Shown here piece after piece: positions 7,620 to 14,784 of a stretch of 32,075 bases of DNA (its first letter is position 1; the number at the start of each line of letters is the position of its first letter). The stretch spans positions 1 through 32,075 of the forward strand of contig CAVYQS010000011.1 of NCBI GenBank assembly GCA_963770765.1. The letters run 5' to 3'. Position numbers and translations under genes: made by a program. The notes below the pieces were generated by a model. The model did no database searches. It saw only the letters and a list, made by a program, of their open reading frames with translations, and was not told the origin of the DNA. The stretch comes from CAVPCY01 sp963770765. GTDB taxonomy: Bacteria > Actinomycetota > Coriobacteriia > Anaerosomatales > PHET01.

Positions 7620-7841
7620 GTGAGTGCACGCAGCGGGTTGTTCGACGCCGCGATAGTCGCGCTCGGGTTCCTCTTGGTGCTCTCGGGTGTGTGGGCGATG
7701 GTCGCCTCCCGGACGTACGTGAGCATCTCCCGTTCGGGTCAGACGCCACCGGCCTGGCTCTCGGTCAAGACCGCACTCGCTCCGATGGCCGTGGTCGGCG
7801 TCATCTTGGTCGTGTGTGCCGTCGTTGTCGGTCTGTCCTAA
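7620..7841 (+). CDS. Small two-helix membrane protein, unknown
   Basis: About 73 residues from GTG 7620, preceded by GGAGG at 7608-7612. Two hydrophobic helices (FDAAIVALGFLLVLSGVWAMVA and ALAPMAVVGVILVVCAVVVGL) flank a short polar loop with RTYVSISRSGQTPP. No family recognised. The coding frame is supported by third-position GC, by the ribosome site and by its tight placement 25 bp before the MDR reductase gene, which may be in the same transcript. Confidence 0.6.
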   Translation: MSARSGLFDAAIVALGFLLVLSGVWAMVASRTYVSISRSGQTPPAWLSVKTALAPMAVVGVILVVCAVVVGLS

Positions 7842-7866
7842 CACAACGCTCGGCACAGGGGGCCCG

Positions 7867-8817
7867 ATGAAAGCGATCGTCCAGAACGGTTACGGCTCAC
7901 CGGACGTCCTTGAACTCAGGGAGATCGCGGTGCCGGCAGTCGGCGATGACGACGTGCTGGTGCGCGTTGTCGCCGCCTCCGTCCATGCGGGCGACTACTA
8001 CACCATGCAGGGCGTGCCCTACCTCGCGCGCTTCGTGGCGGGCTGGCCCACGCCCAGGGACTACGTAGTGGGATACGATCTGGCGGGGCAGGTGGAGGCG
8101 GTCGGGAGGAACGTGACGCGCCTTCAGCCCGGCGATGAGGTCTTCGCAGGATGCGGTAGGACGTGCGCGGAGTACGCATCTGCCGCGCACGAGCAGTTCG
8201 TGCTCAAGCCAGGCAACCTCACGTTCGAGCAGGCCGCAACGGTTCCCACCTCCGCACTCGCGGCTCTCCAGGGGCTCCGGGACGCGGGCAAGGTCCAGCC
8301 GGGGCAGAAGGTCCTGATCAACGGTGCGTCGGGAGGGGTGGGAACCTTCGCCGTTCAGATCGCCAAGGCCATGGGAGCGGAGGTCACCGGTGTCTGTGGC
8401 ACGAGCAACGTCGACATGGTGCGCTCGATCGGCGCGGACCACGTGGTCGACTACACGCGCGAGGACTTCACGCGCGGTGGCGAACGCTACGACCTCATCC
8501 TCGACAACGTGGCGAACCGCACATTCTCGGAGTGTAAGCGCGTTCTGACGCCCACGGGGGTCATCGTGCCCAACAGCGGCAATGCCGGCGTGGGATGGCT
8601 TCTCAAGGCGTTCGTACGATCAGTCTACGAGCGTCAGCAGGGTCGCCCGTTCCTCTCCATGCCGACGACGGCGGACCTTATCGTGCTCAAAGAACTCGCA
8701 GAGGCCGGCACGTTGACCCCGGTCATCGACAGGACGTACCGGTTGAGCGAGACACCCGAGGCCCTCGGATACATCGCGCAGGGTCATACTCACGGCAAGG
8801 TCGTCATCAGGGTATGA
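7867..8817 (+). CDS. Zinc-independent MDR family NAD(P)-dependent oxidoreductase
   Basis: A 316-residue medium-chain dehydrogenase/reductase. The N-terminal GroES-like domain contains PAVGDDDVLVRVVAASVHAGDYYTMQG and DLAGQVEAVGRNVTRLQPGDEVFA. The zinc-ligand Cys and His of alcohol dehydrogenases are replaced (SVHAGDYY), and the structural-zinc Cys cluster is absent. The Rossmann domain has the dinucleotide loop NGASGGVGTFAVQIAKAMGAEVTGV. This is the quinone-oxidoreductase/MDR1-like subgroup, generally NADPH-dependent reductases of quinones or enones; the substrate is unknown. The start is ATG 7867 after CAGGGGGC. It is followed by a small membrane-protein gene. Confidence 0.88.
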   Translation: MKAIVQNGYGSPDVLELREIAVPAVGDDDVLVRVVAASVHAGDYYTMQGVPYLARFVAGWPTPRDYVVGYDLAGQVEAVGRNVTRLQPGDEVFAGCGRTCAEYASAAHEQFVLKPGNLTFEQAATVPTSALAALQGLRDAGKVQPGQKVLINGASGGVGTFAVQIAKAMGAEVTGVCGTSNVDMVRSIGADHVVDYTREDFTRGGERYDLILDNVANRTFSECKRVLTPTGVIVPNSGNAGVGWLLKAFVRSVYERQQGRPFLSMPTTADLIVLKELAEAGTLTPVIDRTYRLSETPEALGYIAQGHTHGKVVIRV

Positions 8818-8881
8818 GCGGCGCGCCATGTCGAGAAGTGCACGGACTGTGGCGAGCTTCGGGAAGGCGGGGTTTGGCTCG

Positions 8882-9304
8882 ATGAGCAAGAGAATGGCGC
8901 TTCTGATCGTCTCGGTGTGGCTGGCGCTCTACGCGGGGCAGGTGCTTATCCGGGCCGTGCTCGACTTCATCGGCGCCTCGGTCGTGGGCAGCGCGTGGGT
9001 CCTGGTGCTGTGGTCCGGTGCACTCGCCGTCGTCGCCGCGTGGCTCATCGGTCTGTGGCGCGGCCTTGCAGGTCGCCGACTGGCCCTGACAGCGGTGGTC
9101 TCTGCGCTCAGCGTGCTCGCGGCATCTCAGCTGACGGGGCCCGTGGTCGTCGCGATCCTACCCATGTCGAACTCCCGGATCGTGGGTGAGTTCGCGAGTG
9201 CTCTGTTCTACCTCCTGTATGCGCTGGGGATCGCAGGCGTGTCGTGGCTGATCGCGGGCGCGCTGATCGGGTTCGACGTACATCGAGCGAGGGTCGTTCG
9301 TTGA
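8882..9304 (+). CDS. Four-helix membrane protein, unknown
   Basis: A 140-residue hydrophobic protein. MSKRMALLIVSVWLALYAGQVLI begins the first helix; three more hydrophobic segments lie at about residues 35-60, 65-90 and 103-130, with positively charged loops (LWRGLAGRR, DVHRARVVR) suggesting the C-terminus is cytoplasmic. No family recognised. An in-frame ATG at 8828 exists without a ribosome site, so ATG 8882 is preferred. Its stop codon overlaps the TTG start of the following methyltransferase (TTGA), so the two are probably translationally coupled. Confidence 0.65.
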   Translation: MSKRMALLIVSVWLALYAGQVLIRAVLDFIGASVVGSAWVLVLWSGALAVVAAWLIGLWRGLAGRRLALTAVVSALSVLAASQLTGPVVVAILPMSNSRIVGEFASALFYLLYALGIAGVSWLIAGALIGFDVHRARVVR

Positions 9305-10116
9305 GTCTCCCACGGCACGACTACAACGCCTATGAGTCCGCTGAGCTCGCTGAGCTCTACGACGCGGTCTATGCGGACTGCGACGACATCGCCTTCTGGC
9401 AAGCGGTCACGCCGGCTGCATCCGACGGTCCGTTGCTGGAACTCGGTTGCGGCACGGGGCGCGTGTTGCTTCCACTCGCCCGTGCCGGACATGAGGTCAC
9501 GGGTATCGACCTCGCTCCGCACATGCTCGAACGCTGCCGAGCGAAGCTCGAGGGTGAGTCCGGCGAGGTTCGCGACCGGGTGACGCTTCGTGAGGCGGAC
9601 ATGGCGGCGTTCGATCTCGGTCGCCGGTTTGCGCAGGTCTACTGCGCCTTCGGCACCTTCCATCACCTTCGCACCGTGGAGCAGCAGCTCTCATGTCTCG
9701 AACGGTGCAGAGACCACCTGATGCCGGGCGGTACGCTCGTGCTCGACCTCATCAATCCCGACCCGGCTCCGGCTGCATCAGGCGACGCTGAGGCGACGGT
9801 CAGCGGCGGTCTCGAGAGCGGAATGGTCGAGGTGGGCGGTGGGCGGCGGATCCGCAGCTGGGTCACCGTGCTGGAGTGCCACCGCGCACTGCAGTGCAAC
9901 GACTGCGAGGTGACCTATGAGACCATCGAGTCGGACGGCACCACTCGGCGTCTTACCGAGACCTTCCCGTTCCGTTTCGTGTTCCGCTACGAACTCGTGC
10001 ACCTTCTCGCTCGTTGTGGGTTCCGTGTCATGGCCATGTACGGCGACTACGACCGCTCTGCGTACTCTGATGAATCGCTTGGGATGATCGTCGTCGCCAT
10101 GGCCGCGGACGGCTGA
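9301..10116 (+). CDS. Class I SAM-dependent methyltransferase
   Basis: About 271 residues. Motif I is LLELGCGTGRVLLPLARAG, followed by the acidic strand end GIDLAPHML (ribose-binding Asp), a motif II-like READMAAFDL and motif III-like LMPGGTLVLDLINP. The C-terminal part (TYETIESDGTTRRLTETFPFRFVFRYEL, ARCGF) resembles the small-molecule methyltransferases of the Methyltransf_25 type, where a beta insertion precedes the last strands. The substrate cannot be predicted. The TTG start at 9301 overlaps the preceding stop by four bases; an upstream in-frame start at 9244 would lie inside the previous gene. Confidence 0.85.
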   Translation: MSLPRHDYNAYESAELAELYDAVYADCDDIAFWQAVTPAASDGPLLELGCGTGRVLLPLARAGHEVTGIDLAPHMLERCRAKLEGESGEVRDRVTLREADMAAFDLGRRFAQVYCAFGTFHHLRTVEQQLSCLERCRDHLMPGGTLVLDLINPDPAPAASGDAEATVSGGLESGMVEVGGGRRIRSWVTVLECHRALQCNDCEVTYETIESDGTTRRLTETFPFRFVFRYELVHLLARCGFRVMAMYGDYDRSAYSDESLGMIVVAMAADG

Positions 10117-10171
10117 TCCGACCGTTCGCGGCACGATGCGACAGAGCGCGGACAGGAGACAGGAGAGCACC

Positions 10172-11020
10172 ATGCGTCATGAAGAGGGTCGCTTCTTGGG
10201 ACAGGGCGGGCTCAGGCTCTACTGCCAGAGCTGGCAGTCCGGATTCGGATCCTCGTGCCGTTGTGGTCCTGGTTCACGGGGTCGGCGAGCACAGCGGACG
10301 CTACATGAACATCGTCGGTCCGCTCGTGGAGGGCGGCTACGCGGTGTTCAGCTACGATCAGCGAGGACACGGCGCCTCAGAGGGTCGGCGCGTCCACATC
10401 GACCGGTGGTCTGAGTACCGAGACGATCTCGGCACCTACATCGAGATGGTCTCGACGCAGGTTCCCGAACGACCGGTCGTGCTCTACGGCCACAGCATGG
10501 GCTCGCTGGTCGTTCTCGACTACCTGCTGTGCGGGTTCGCAACGTCCCACGGGGGCGATCATCAGCGGTGTCGCGCTTCGAGCCCGCAGGGGTCGGCAGT
10601 CCCGCCACGATCGCGGTGGCCCGGGCCCTGACCAGAATCACGCCACGCCTTTCCGTGGATCTGGGAATCGACGCCGGCGCGCTCACCCGCGACCCGAAAG
10701 CGCTGGAGGCGTACCGTGAGGATCCGATGGTCACGGGTCGGGCGACCGTGAGATGGGGTACCGAGAGCCTCGACACGGTGAATCGCGTGAGGGAAGGTAT
10801 GGACCGCATCGAGACCCCGCTGCTCGTGCTGCACGGGGAGTCCGACCCGCTCAACCTGGTTCGAGGTGCTCGGGAGCTCTTCGATGCACTGCCGGGCGAC
10901 GACAAGACACTGCGGACATACCCCGGCGTCCATCACGAGCCGCACAACGATCTCGGCCACGAGCAGGTCGCGACCGACGTCGAGGAATGGCTTGCCCACT
11001 TGTGCGGTGCGTCGCTCTGA
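10172..11020 (+). CDS. Alpha/beta hydrolase, monoacylglycerol-lipase type; three +1 frameshifts
   Basis: The reading passes through three frames. MRHEEGRFLGQGGLRLYCQSWQ starts at ATG 10172, then DSDPRAVVVLVHGVGEHSGRY up to GHSMGSLVVLDYLL, then TGAIISGVAL in a short middle frame, then EPAGVGSPATIAV to the stop at 11020. Removing one base each from the CC at 10239-10240, the GGG/TT at 10533-10537 and the TT at 10577-10578 gives one continuous protein of about 281 residues, the usual length of the Hydrolase_4 family. The triad is visible: Ser in GHSMGS, Asp in HGESDPLN, His in GVHHEPHND; HGVGE forms the oxyanion loop. It probably hydrolyses monoacylglycerols or lysophospholipids. The frameshifts are more likely sequence errors than decay, because all catalytic parts are intact. 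Confidence 0.8.
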
Positions 11021-11045
11021 CAGGTCGAGGGATTCGGGGTCGCAG

Positions 11046-11258
11046 ATGCCTGAGTACACCACCGAGGAGGCGCTGGCGTTCATCGAGGCCATGCGTCGCG
11101 CCATCGAGGGCAGAGTCGGTTTCAAGTGGCACGTGGAGCGGCTGTCGCGACTGGCCGACTTCGTCGAATCCCTCGCTGCCGAGAACGAGGCGCTGCGGCG
11201 GGGCGATCACGGTCACGAGGGCGCCTCGTCGGAGCCAAGAGACCTCGATACTCCATAG
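11046..11258 (+). CDS. Small acidic helical protein, unknown
   Basis: A 70-residue product from ATG 11046 (MPEYTTEEALAFIEAMRRAIEG). The sequence is mostly helical with a heptad-like stretch (HVERLSRLADFVESLAAENEALRRG) suggesting a short coiled coil, and ends in a charged, probably disordered tail. No known family. It lies 25 bp after the hydrolase and 15 bp before the DUF1801 gene on the same strand, consistent with one transcript. The upstream GAGGGATTCGGGG is only a moderate ribosome site, so moderate confidence. Confidence 0.6.
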   Translation: MPEYTTEEALAFIEAMRRAIEGRVGFKWHVERLSRLADFVESLAAENEALRRGDHGHEGASSEPRDLDTP

Positions 11259-11273
11259 ACAGGTGGGTGTGAG

Positions 11274-11657
11274 ATGGCCAAGGAAGAGACCGCGCGATCG
11301 ATCGACGAGTACATCGCAGGATTCCCGCCGGAGACCCAGCGGGTGCTCGAGGAGCTGAGAGGGCTGGTCAAGGAGGTCGCACCCGATGCGACCGAGACGA
11401 TCAGCTACGCGATGCCCACCTTCGATCTGAACGGGCATCATCTGGTGCACTTCGCAGCATGGACACACCATGTCGGGTGGTATCCCGTACCGAGTGGGTC
11501 TGTGGTGTGGGCCGAGGAACTCCAGCCGTACGAGACGTCGAAGGGCACCGTGAGATTCCCGCTCGACCAACCGATGCCCGTCGATCTGATACGGCGTCTT
11601 GTCGAGTACCGAGTCGAGCAGGTCGTCGGTGAGAGCCGAGAACAGCGAAGTGGGTAG
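11274..11657 (+). CDS. DUF1801 (YdhG-like) protein
   Basis: A 127-residue complete DUF1801 protein: RSIDEYIAGFPPETQRVLEELRGLVKEVAPDATETISYAMPTFDLNGHHLVHFAAWTHHVGWYPVPSG, with the family's I-S-Y-x-M-P-T/A-F core and a C-terminal VRFPLDQPMPVDLIRRLVEYRVEQ helix. The family has a frataxin-like fold and is sometimes annotated as an iron chaperone on thin evidence. It is a paralogue of the cut-off gene at the left edge but closer to canonical YdhG in its IxYxMPTF motif. Its 3' end overlaps the start of the next methyltransferase gene. Confidence 0.88.
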   Translation: MAKEETARSIDEYIAGFPPETQRVLEELRGLVKEVAPDATETISYAMPTFDLNGHHLVHFAAWTHHVGWYPVPSGSVVWAEELQPYETSKGTVRFPLDQPMPVDLIRRLVEYRVEQVVGESREQRSG

Positions 11658-12325
11658 CTCCGAGTCGCGAGTCAGAGCTCAGTACGAAGAGTGGCTCAGC
11701 CGTTGGACCCCGGTGTCGCTCTACGTGCGGTGGTACCTCAGGCACGGTGGCCCTCGCTTCGCCGCGCCACTCTTCGAAGCGATGGGCGCCGGTCCGTTCC
11801 CGCGACTGCTCGACGTGGGATGCGCCGCCGGCGTCTACCTCCGCTGGGCATTCGAGCAGGGGCACGGTAGCGTCGAACTCGCCGGCATCGACATCACGCC
11901 GGCCCTGCTCGCAGAGGCCGCGGATCGACTCGAACCTGCGCGGGCTGCCGGTGCGTGTGTCGTCTTGCACGAGGCATCGGCCGTGTCGCTGCCGTTCACC
12001 GAGGCCTCCTTCGATGCACTCATCTGCAACGGCGTGGTCAAGTATCTCGACGAGACCATGCTCGACGCCTTCTTGTCCGAGGCCCTGCGGGTCCTGGCGC
12101 CGGGCGGAAGGATCGCACTTGCGGACTTCGGGCGAGCGGTGCCGGTGCAGTCCTCGCTGGTGAGCCCGTGCCCGCCTCGGCATACCGGTGGAGCACCTGA
12201 GGACCGAGACCGAGCTGTGCGAGTCGCTTCGGCGACGGGGCTTCTCGGCAGTCTCCGGCGTGACGCTCACGCGGCTGCGTCGGATTCCGCTCACCTACGA
12301 GGGGGCGGTGGCTACTCGGCCGTGA
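11629..12325 (+). CDS. Class I SAM-dependent methyltransferase; one +1 frameshift
   Basis: From GTG 11629 (GTG 11650 is also possible) the frame encodes RVRAQYEEWLSRWTPVSLYVRW and a Rossmann methyltransferase: motif I LLDVGCAAGVYLRW, GIDITPALLAEA, then VLHEASAVSLPFTEASFDALICNGVVKYLD and VLAPGGRIALADFG. After ALADFGRAVPVQSSLVS the frame breaks. One C too many in the runs at 12165-12167, 12171-12173 or 12175-12176 accounts for it, and the next frame then reads RARLGIPVEHLRTETELCESL, then RRRGFSAVSGVTLTRLRRIP up to TGA at 12323-12325, giving about 231 residues. The uncorrected frame would run on to 12390 with a composition unlike protein. Substrate unknown. Confidence 0.75.
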
Positions 12326-12423
12326 CCTGGGGGTGCTTCCAATCCGGTCGTGAGAGGCGTGCCCAGCCGTGCCGGCAGGCGGTAGACTGAGCGGACAGAC
12401 GCGTCGATCGAGGGAGTGTGCAC

Positions 12424-12798
12424 ATGCCGCCGACCGCCAGCATCATCATCACCCTGGCGCTGATCTTCTACTCGATCGGCGTCTGGAGCGAGCGGTTCGC
12501 CGGGCGGCTCAAGCCCTGGCACCTCGCCTTCTTCTATCTGGGGCTTCTTTTCGACACGATCGGCACGGGCATGATGTTCAGCTACGCCGATGGGGTCACG
12601 CTGGACATCCACGGCATCACCGGCATGCTGGCCATCGTTCTGATGCTGATCCACGCGGTGTGGGCGACCGTCGTGCTGGTGCGCCGCGACGAGGAGTGGA
12701 TCACCAAGTTCCACCGGTTCAGCGTCATCGTGTGGGTGATCTGGCTCGTGCCGTACTTCAGCCCGATGTTCTTCGCCATGGCTGAGGTCGGCGGGTAG
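12424..12798 (+). CDS. HsmA/TIGR03987-like four-helix membrane protein
   Basis: A 124-residue membrane protein with four helices. The motifs IFYSIGVWSERFAGRLKPWHLAFFYLGLLFDTIGTGMM, DIHGITGMLAIVLMLIHAVWA and FHRFSVIVWVIWLVPYFSPM match the pattern of the TIGR03987/HsmA family as I remember it. The several conserved His residues (HLAFF, DIHG, LIHA, FHRF) are arranged as in membrane proteins that bind metal or haem, but this is not demonstrated. ATG 12424 fits the GAGGGAG site at 12410-12416; GTG 12418 would be too close to it. TAGACT at 12383-12388 is a plausible -10. Its stop overlaps the next start by one base (TAGTG). Confidence 0.75.
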   Translation: MPPTASIIITLALIFYSIGVWSERFAGRLKPWHLAFFYLGLLFDTIGTGMMFSYADGVTLDIHGITGMLAIVLMLIHAVWATVVLVRRDEEWITKFHRFSVIVWVIWLVPYFSPMFFAMAEVGG

Positions 12799-13352
12799 TG
12801 TCGACGATCCACACCGAGCGTCTGATCATGCGGCGCTGGACAGCGGAGGACAGCGCGCCGTTCGCGGCGATCAACGCCGACCCGGAGGTCGTGGCGTGTC
12901 TGCCGGGCCCGCTCACCCGAGCCGAGAGTGACCGCTTCGTCGAACGCCTCGAAGCCCACTTCGACGAGCATGGCTTCGGGCTCTGGGCGCTCGAGATCGT
13001 AGGGGGGCCGTCGCTGATCGGCTACGCGGGTCTGCTCAGGACCGGATTCGACGCGCACTTCACTCCCGCGGTCGAGATCGGCTGGCGGCTCGCGCGTTCA
13101 ATGTGGGGCCACGGCTACGCGACCGAGGCGGCTCGGGCCGCGCTCGACTATGGCTTCGACGTTGCCGAACTCGACGAGATCGTCTCGTTCACGGTACCGG
13201 CGAACACACGATCGCGCGCGGTCATGGATCGTCTCGGCATGACCCGTGAGCCGACCGACGACTTCGACCACCCTTCGTTGCCCGCGGGCCACCCGCTGCA
13301 GCGCCATGTCCTGTACCGGATCAAGAACGACCGGCACCGCGTGCCAGGCTGA
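12798..13352 (+). CDS. GNAT family N-acetyltransferase (RimJ/RimL type)
   Basis: A 184-residue member of the RimJ/RimL-like group (Acetyltransf_3): TERLIMRRWTAEDSAPFAAINADPEV at the N-terminus, GLWALEIVGGPSLIGYAGL, EIGWRLARSMWGHGYATEAARAALDYGF (acetyl-CoA motif) and FTVPANTRSRAVMDRLGMTRE. Such proteins acetylate protein N-termini or small molecules; the substrate is not predictable. The GTG start shares one base with the stop of the HsmA-like gene, implying translational coupling. Confidence 0.88.
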   Translation: MSTIHTERLIMRRWTAEDSAPFAAINADPEVVACLPGPLTRAESDRFVERLEAHFDEHGFGLWALEIVGGPSLIGYAGLLRTGFDAHFTPAVEIGWRLARSMWGHGYATEAARAALDYGFDVAELDEIVSFTVPANTRSRAVMDRLGMTREPTDDFDHPSLPAGHPLQRHVLYRIKNDRHRVPG

Positions 13353-13486
13353 CCGTTCCCGAGGTCCCGTCCCGGCGTGGTGCAGGCGGCCCGTTCGTCG
13401 CCTCTGGTACCGTCTGTGCAGTCTGTGGGAGTCTTCAGCCTCAGAGCTGCGCCCACGAACACACCGAATGTGAGGAGCGCCTTCGA

Positions 13487-14137
13487 GTGAACACCGATAA
13501 GTTCCCGTCGTTCGTTCGGGACGGACTGGCACGCCGCCGACGCAGACGTGTCGACTTCATACTCGCGCAGGTGAACGTGGCGCCGGGGATGCGCGTGCTC
13601 GACGTCGGATGCGGATTCGATGGACGGTCGTTCGAAGACTACGTCCCCCGCGACTGGGAGATCGTCGGCGTCGACATCATCGCTCCCGAGGGCGTGCACC
13701 ACACCCATCCCAACTTCAGCTACCTCGAGCAAGACGCCCGCGATCTGGGCCGGTTCGCAGACGACGAGTTCGACTTGGCGGTGTGCGTCGGGATGATGGA
13801 GCACATCACCGACCCCGAGACGTTTCGAGCGATCGTCTCGGAGATGCTCCGGGTCTCAAAGCAGTTCATCGTGGTCGTTCCCTACAAGTACGCGTGGATC
13901 GAGCCTCACTACGGGGTTCCCTTCTTCCCGCTGCTCCCATACTCGGTCAAGGTCGGGCTCGTGAGGGCGCTGAACCTGAGCGGGCACAGGGCCGCCGTCA
14001 CCGAGGATCGCGAGTACATCAACAAGCACTACCGCTGGCTTTCCAACGACGAGTATCGGCGGGAGTACCCTGGCTCGACGGTGAGCGTGCTGCCCACCCG
14101 CGAGATGATCGCGATCACCAAACGAGCACAACTCTAG
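13487..14137 (+). CDS. Class I SAM-dependent methyltransferase (Methyltransf_11 type)
   Basis: A 216-residue protein: arginine-rich N-terminus (GLARRRRRRVDFILAQV), motif I MRVLDVGCGFDGRSFEDY, GVDIIAPEGV, then DARDLGRFADDEFDLAVCVGMMEHITDPE and a family-like continuation KQFIVVVPYKYAWIEPHYGVPFFPLLPY. The PYKYAWIEPHYG segment with nearby Tyr/His residues resembles methyltransferases acting on membrane- or cell-wall-associated substrates, but this is only an impression. The start is GTG 13487 with GAGGAG about 10 bp upstream. It is separated from the preceding GNAT gene by a 134-bp gap without recognisable elements. Confidence 0.83.
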   Translation: MNTDKFPSFVRDGLARRRRRRVDFILAQVNVAPGMRVLDVGCGFDGRSFEDYVPRDWEIVGVDIIAPEGVHHTHPNFSYLEQDARDLGRFADDEFDLAVCVGMMEHITDPETFRAIVSEMLRVSKQFIVVVPYKYAWIEPHYGVPFFPLLPYSVKVGLVRALNLSGHRAAVTEDREYINKHYRWLSNDEYRREYPGSTVSVLPTREMIAITKRAQL

Positions 14138-14212
14138 GGGCACCCGGTCGCCACGAATCGTGCTACGGTTTCACCTGCTCGCCATCACCGCACGCTACAT
14201 TCGGAGGTCGAC

Positions 14213-14713
14213 GTGTCGAAGCTGCTCAAGTCGCTCGTGGTCGTGTCACTGCTCATGATGGTCATCGCGCTGGCCGGGTGCGGGACTCCCGCCGCCGAGA
14301 CGCCCGCTCCCGAGACCCCTGCTGCCACCGAGCAGCCCGCCGCCGAGGCGCCTGCCGCCGAGACGCCCGCTCCGACGGCAGAAGACGTCACCGAGCTCCA
14401 GGTCGAAGACCTCGTCGAGGGGACCGGCGCCGCGGCGAAGTCCGGCGACAACGTCACCGTCCACTACACGGGCTGGCTCACCGACGGCACCAAGTTCGAC
14501 TCCTCTGTCGACTCCGGCCAGCCCTTCCAGTTCCCGCTGGGGGCGGGGAGGGTCATCGCCGGCTGGGACCAGGGAGTCGAGGGCATGAAGGTGGGCGGTA
14601 AGCGTAAGCTCACCATCCCGCCGTCGCTCGGCTATGGCGAGCAGGGCGCAGGCGGGGTCATCCCCCCCAACGCCACGCTCGTCTTTGAGGTCGAGCTCAT
14701 CTCAGTCGACTAG
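14213..14713 (+). CDS. FKBP-type peptidyl-prolyl isomerase lipoprotein
   Basis: A 166-residue lipoprotein. The signal SKLLKSLVVVSLLMMVIALAGC ends in lipobox L20-A-G-C23. A low-complexity linker of Pro/Ala/Glu/Thr follows (to about residue 60). The rest is a complete single FKBP domain: GDNVTVHYTGWLTDGTKFDSS, FQFPLGAGRVIAGWDQGVEGMKVGGKRKLTIPPSLGYGEQG and a closing PPNATLVFEVELISV. The active-site aromatic and aspartate positions (Y, F, D, V-I, W, Y) are kept, so it should be an active prolyl isomerase folding proteins outside the cytoplasmic membrane. The start is GTG 14213 after GGAGG. The linker is built from an imperfect DNA repeat (see the repeat entry). Confidence 0.92.
   Translation: MSKLLKSLVVVSLLMMVIALAGCGTPAAETPAPETPAATEQPAAEAPAAETPAPTAEDVTELQVEDLVEGTGAAAKSGDNVTVHYTGWLTDGTKFDSSVDSGQPFQFPLGAGRVIAGWDQGVEGMKVGGKRKLTIPPSLGYGEQGAGGVIPPNATLVFEVELISVD
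14291..14373 (+). repeat. Direct repeat encoding the Ala/Pro/Glu linker of the FKBP lipoprotein
   Basis: A 20-bp stretch at 14291-14310 is repeated exactly at 14354-14373 (period 63 bp, 21 codons, in frame). Both copies encode the AAETPAP unit of the linker, and degenerate copies lie between them. Such in-frame repeats can expand or shrink and change the reach of the domain from the membrane. Confidence 0.75.
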
Positions 14714-14784
14714 CCCCGGCGGCTCCACGGACCTCTTCATCGCGTATGCTGGAAGCACGCGGGTCGAAGGGGGAGAACGAGCAC

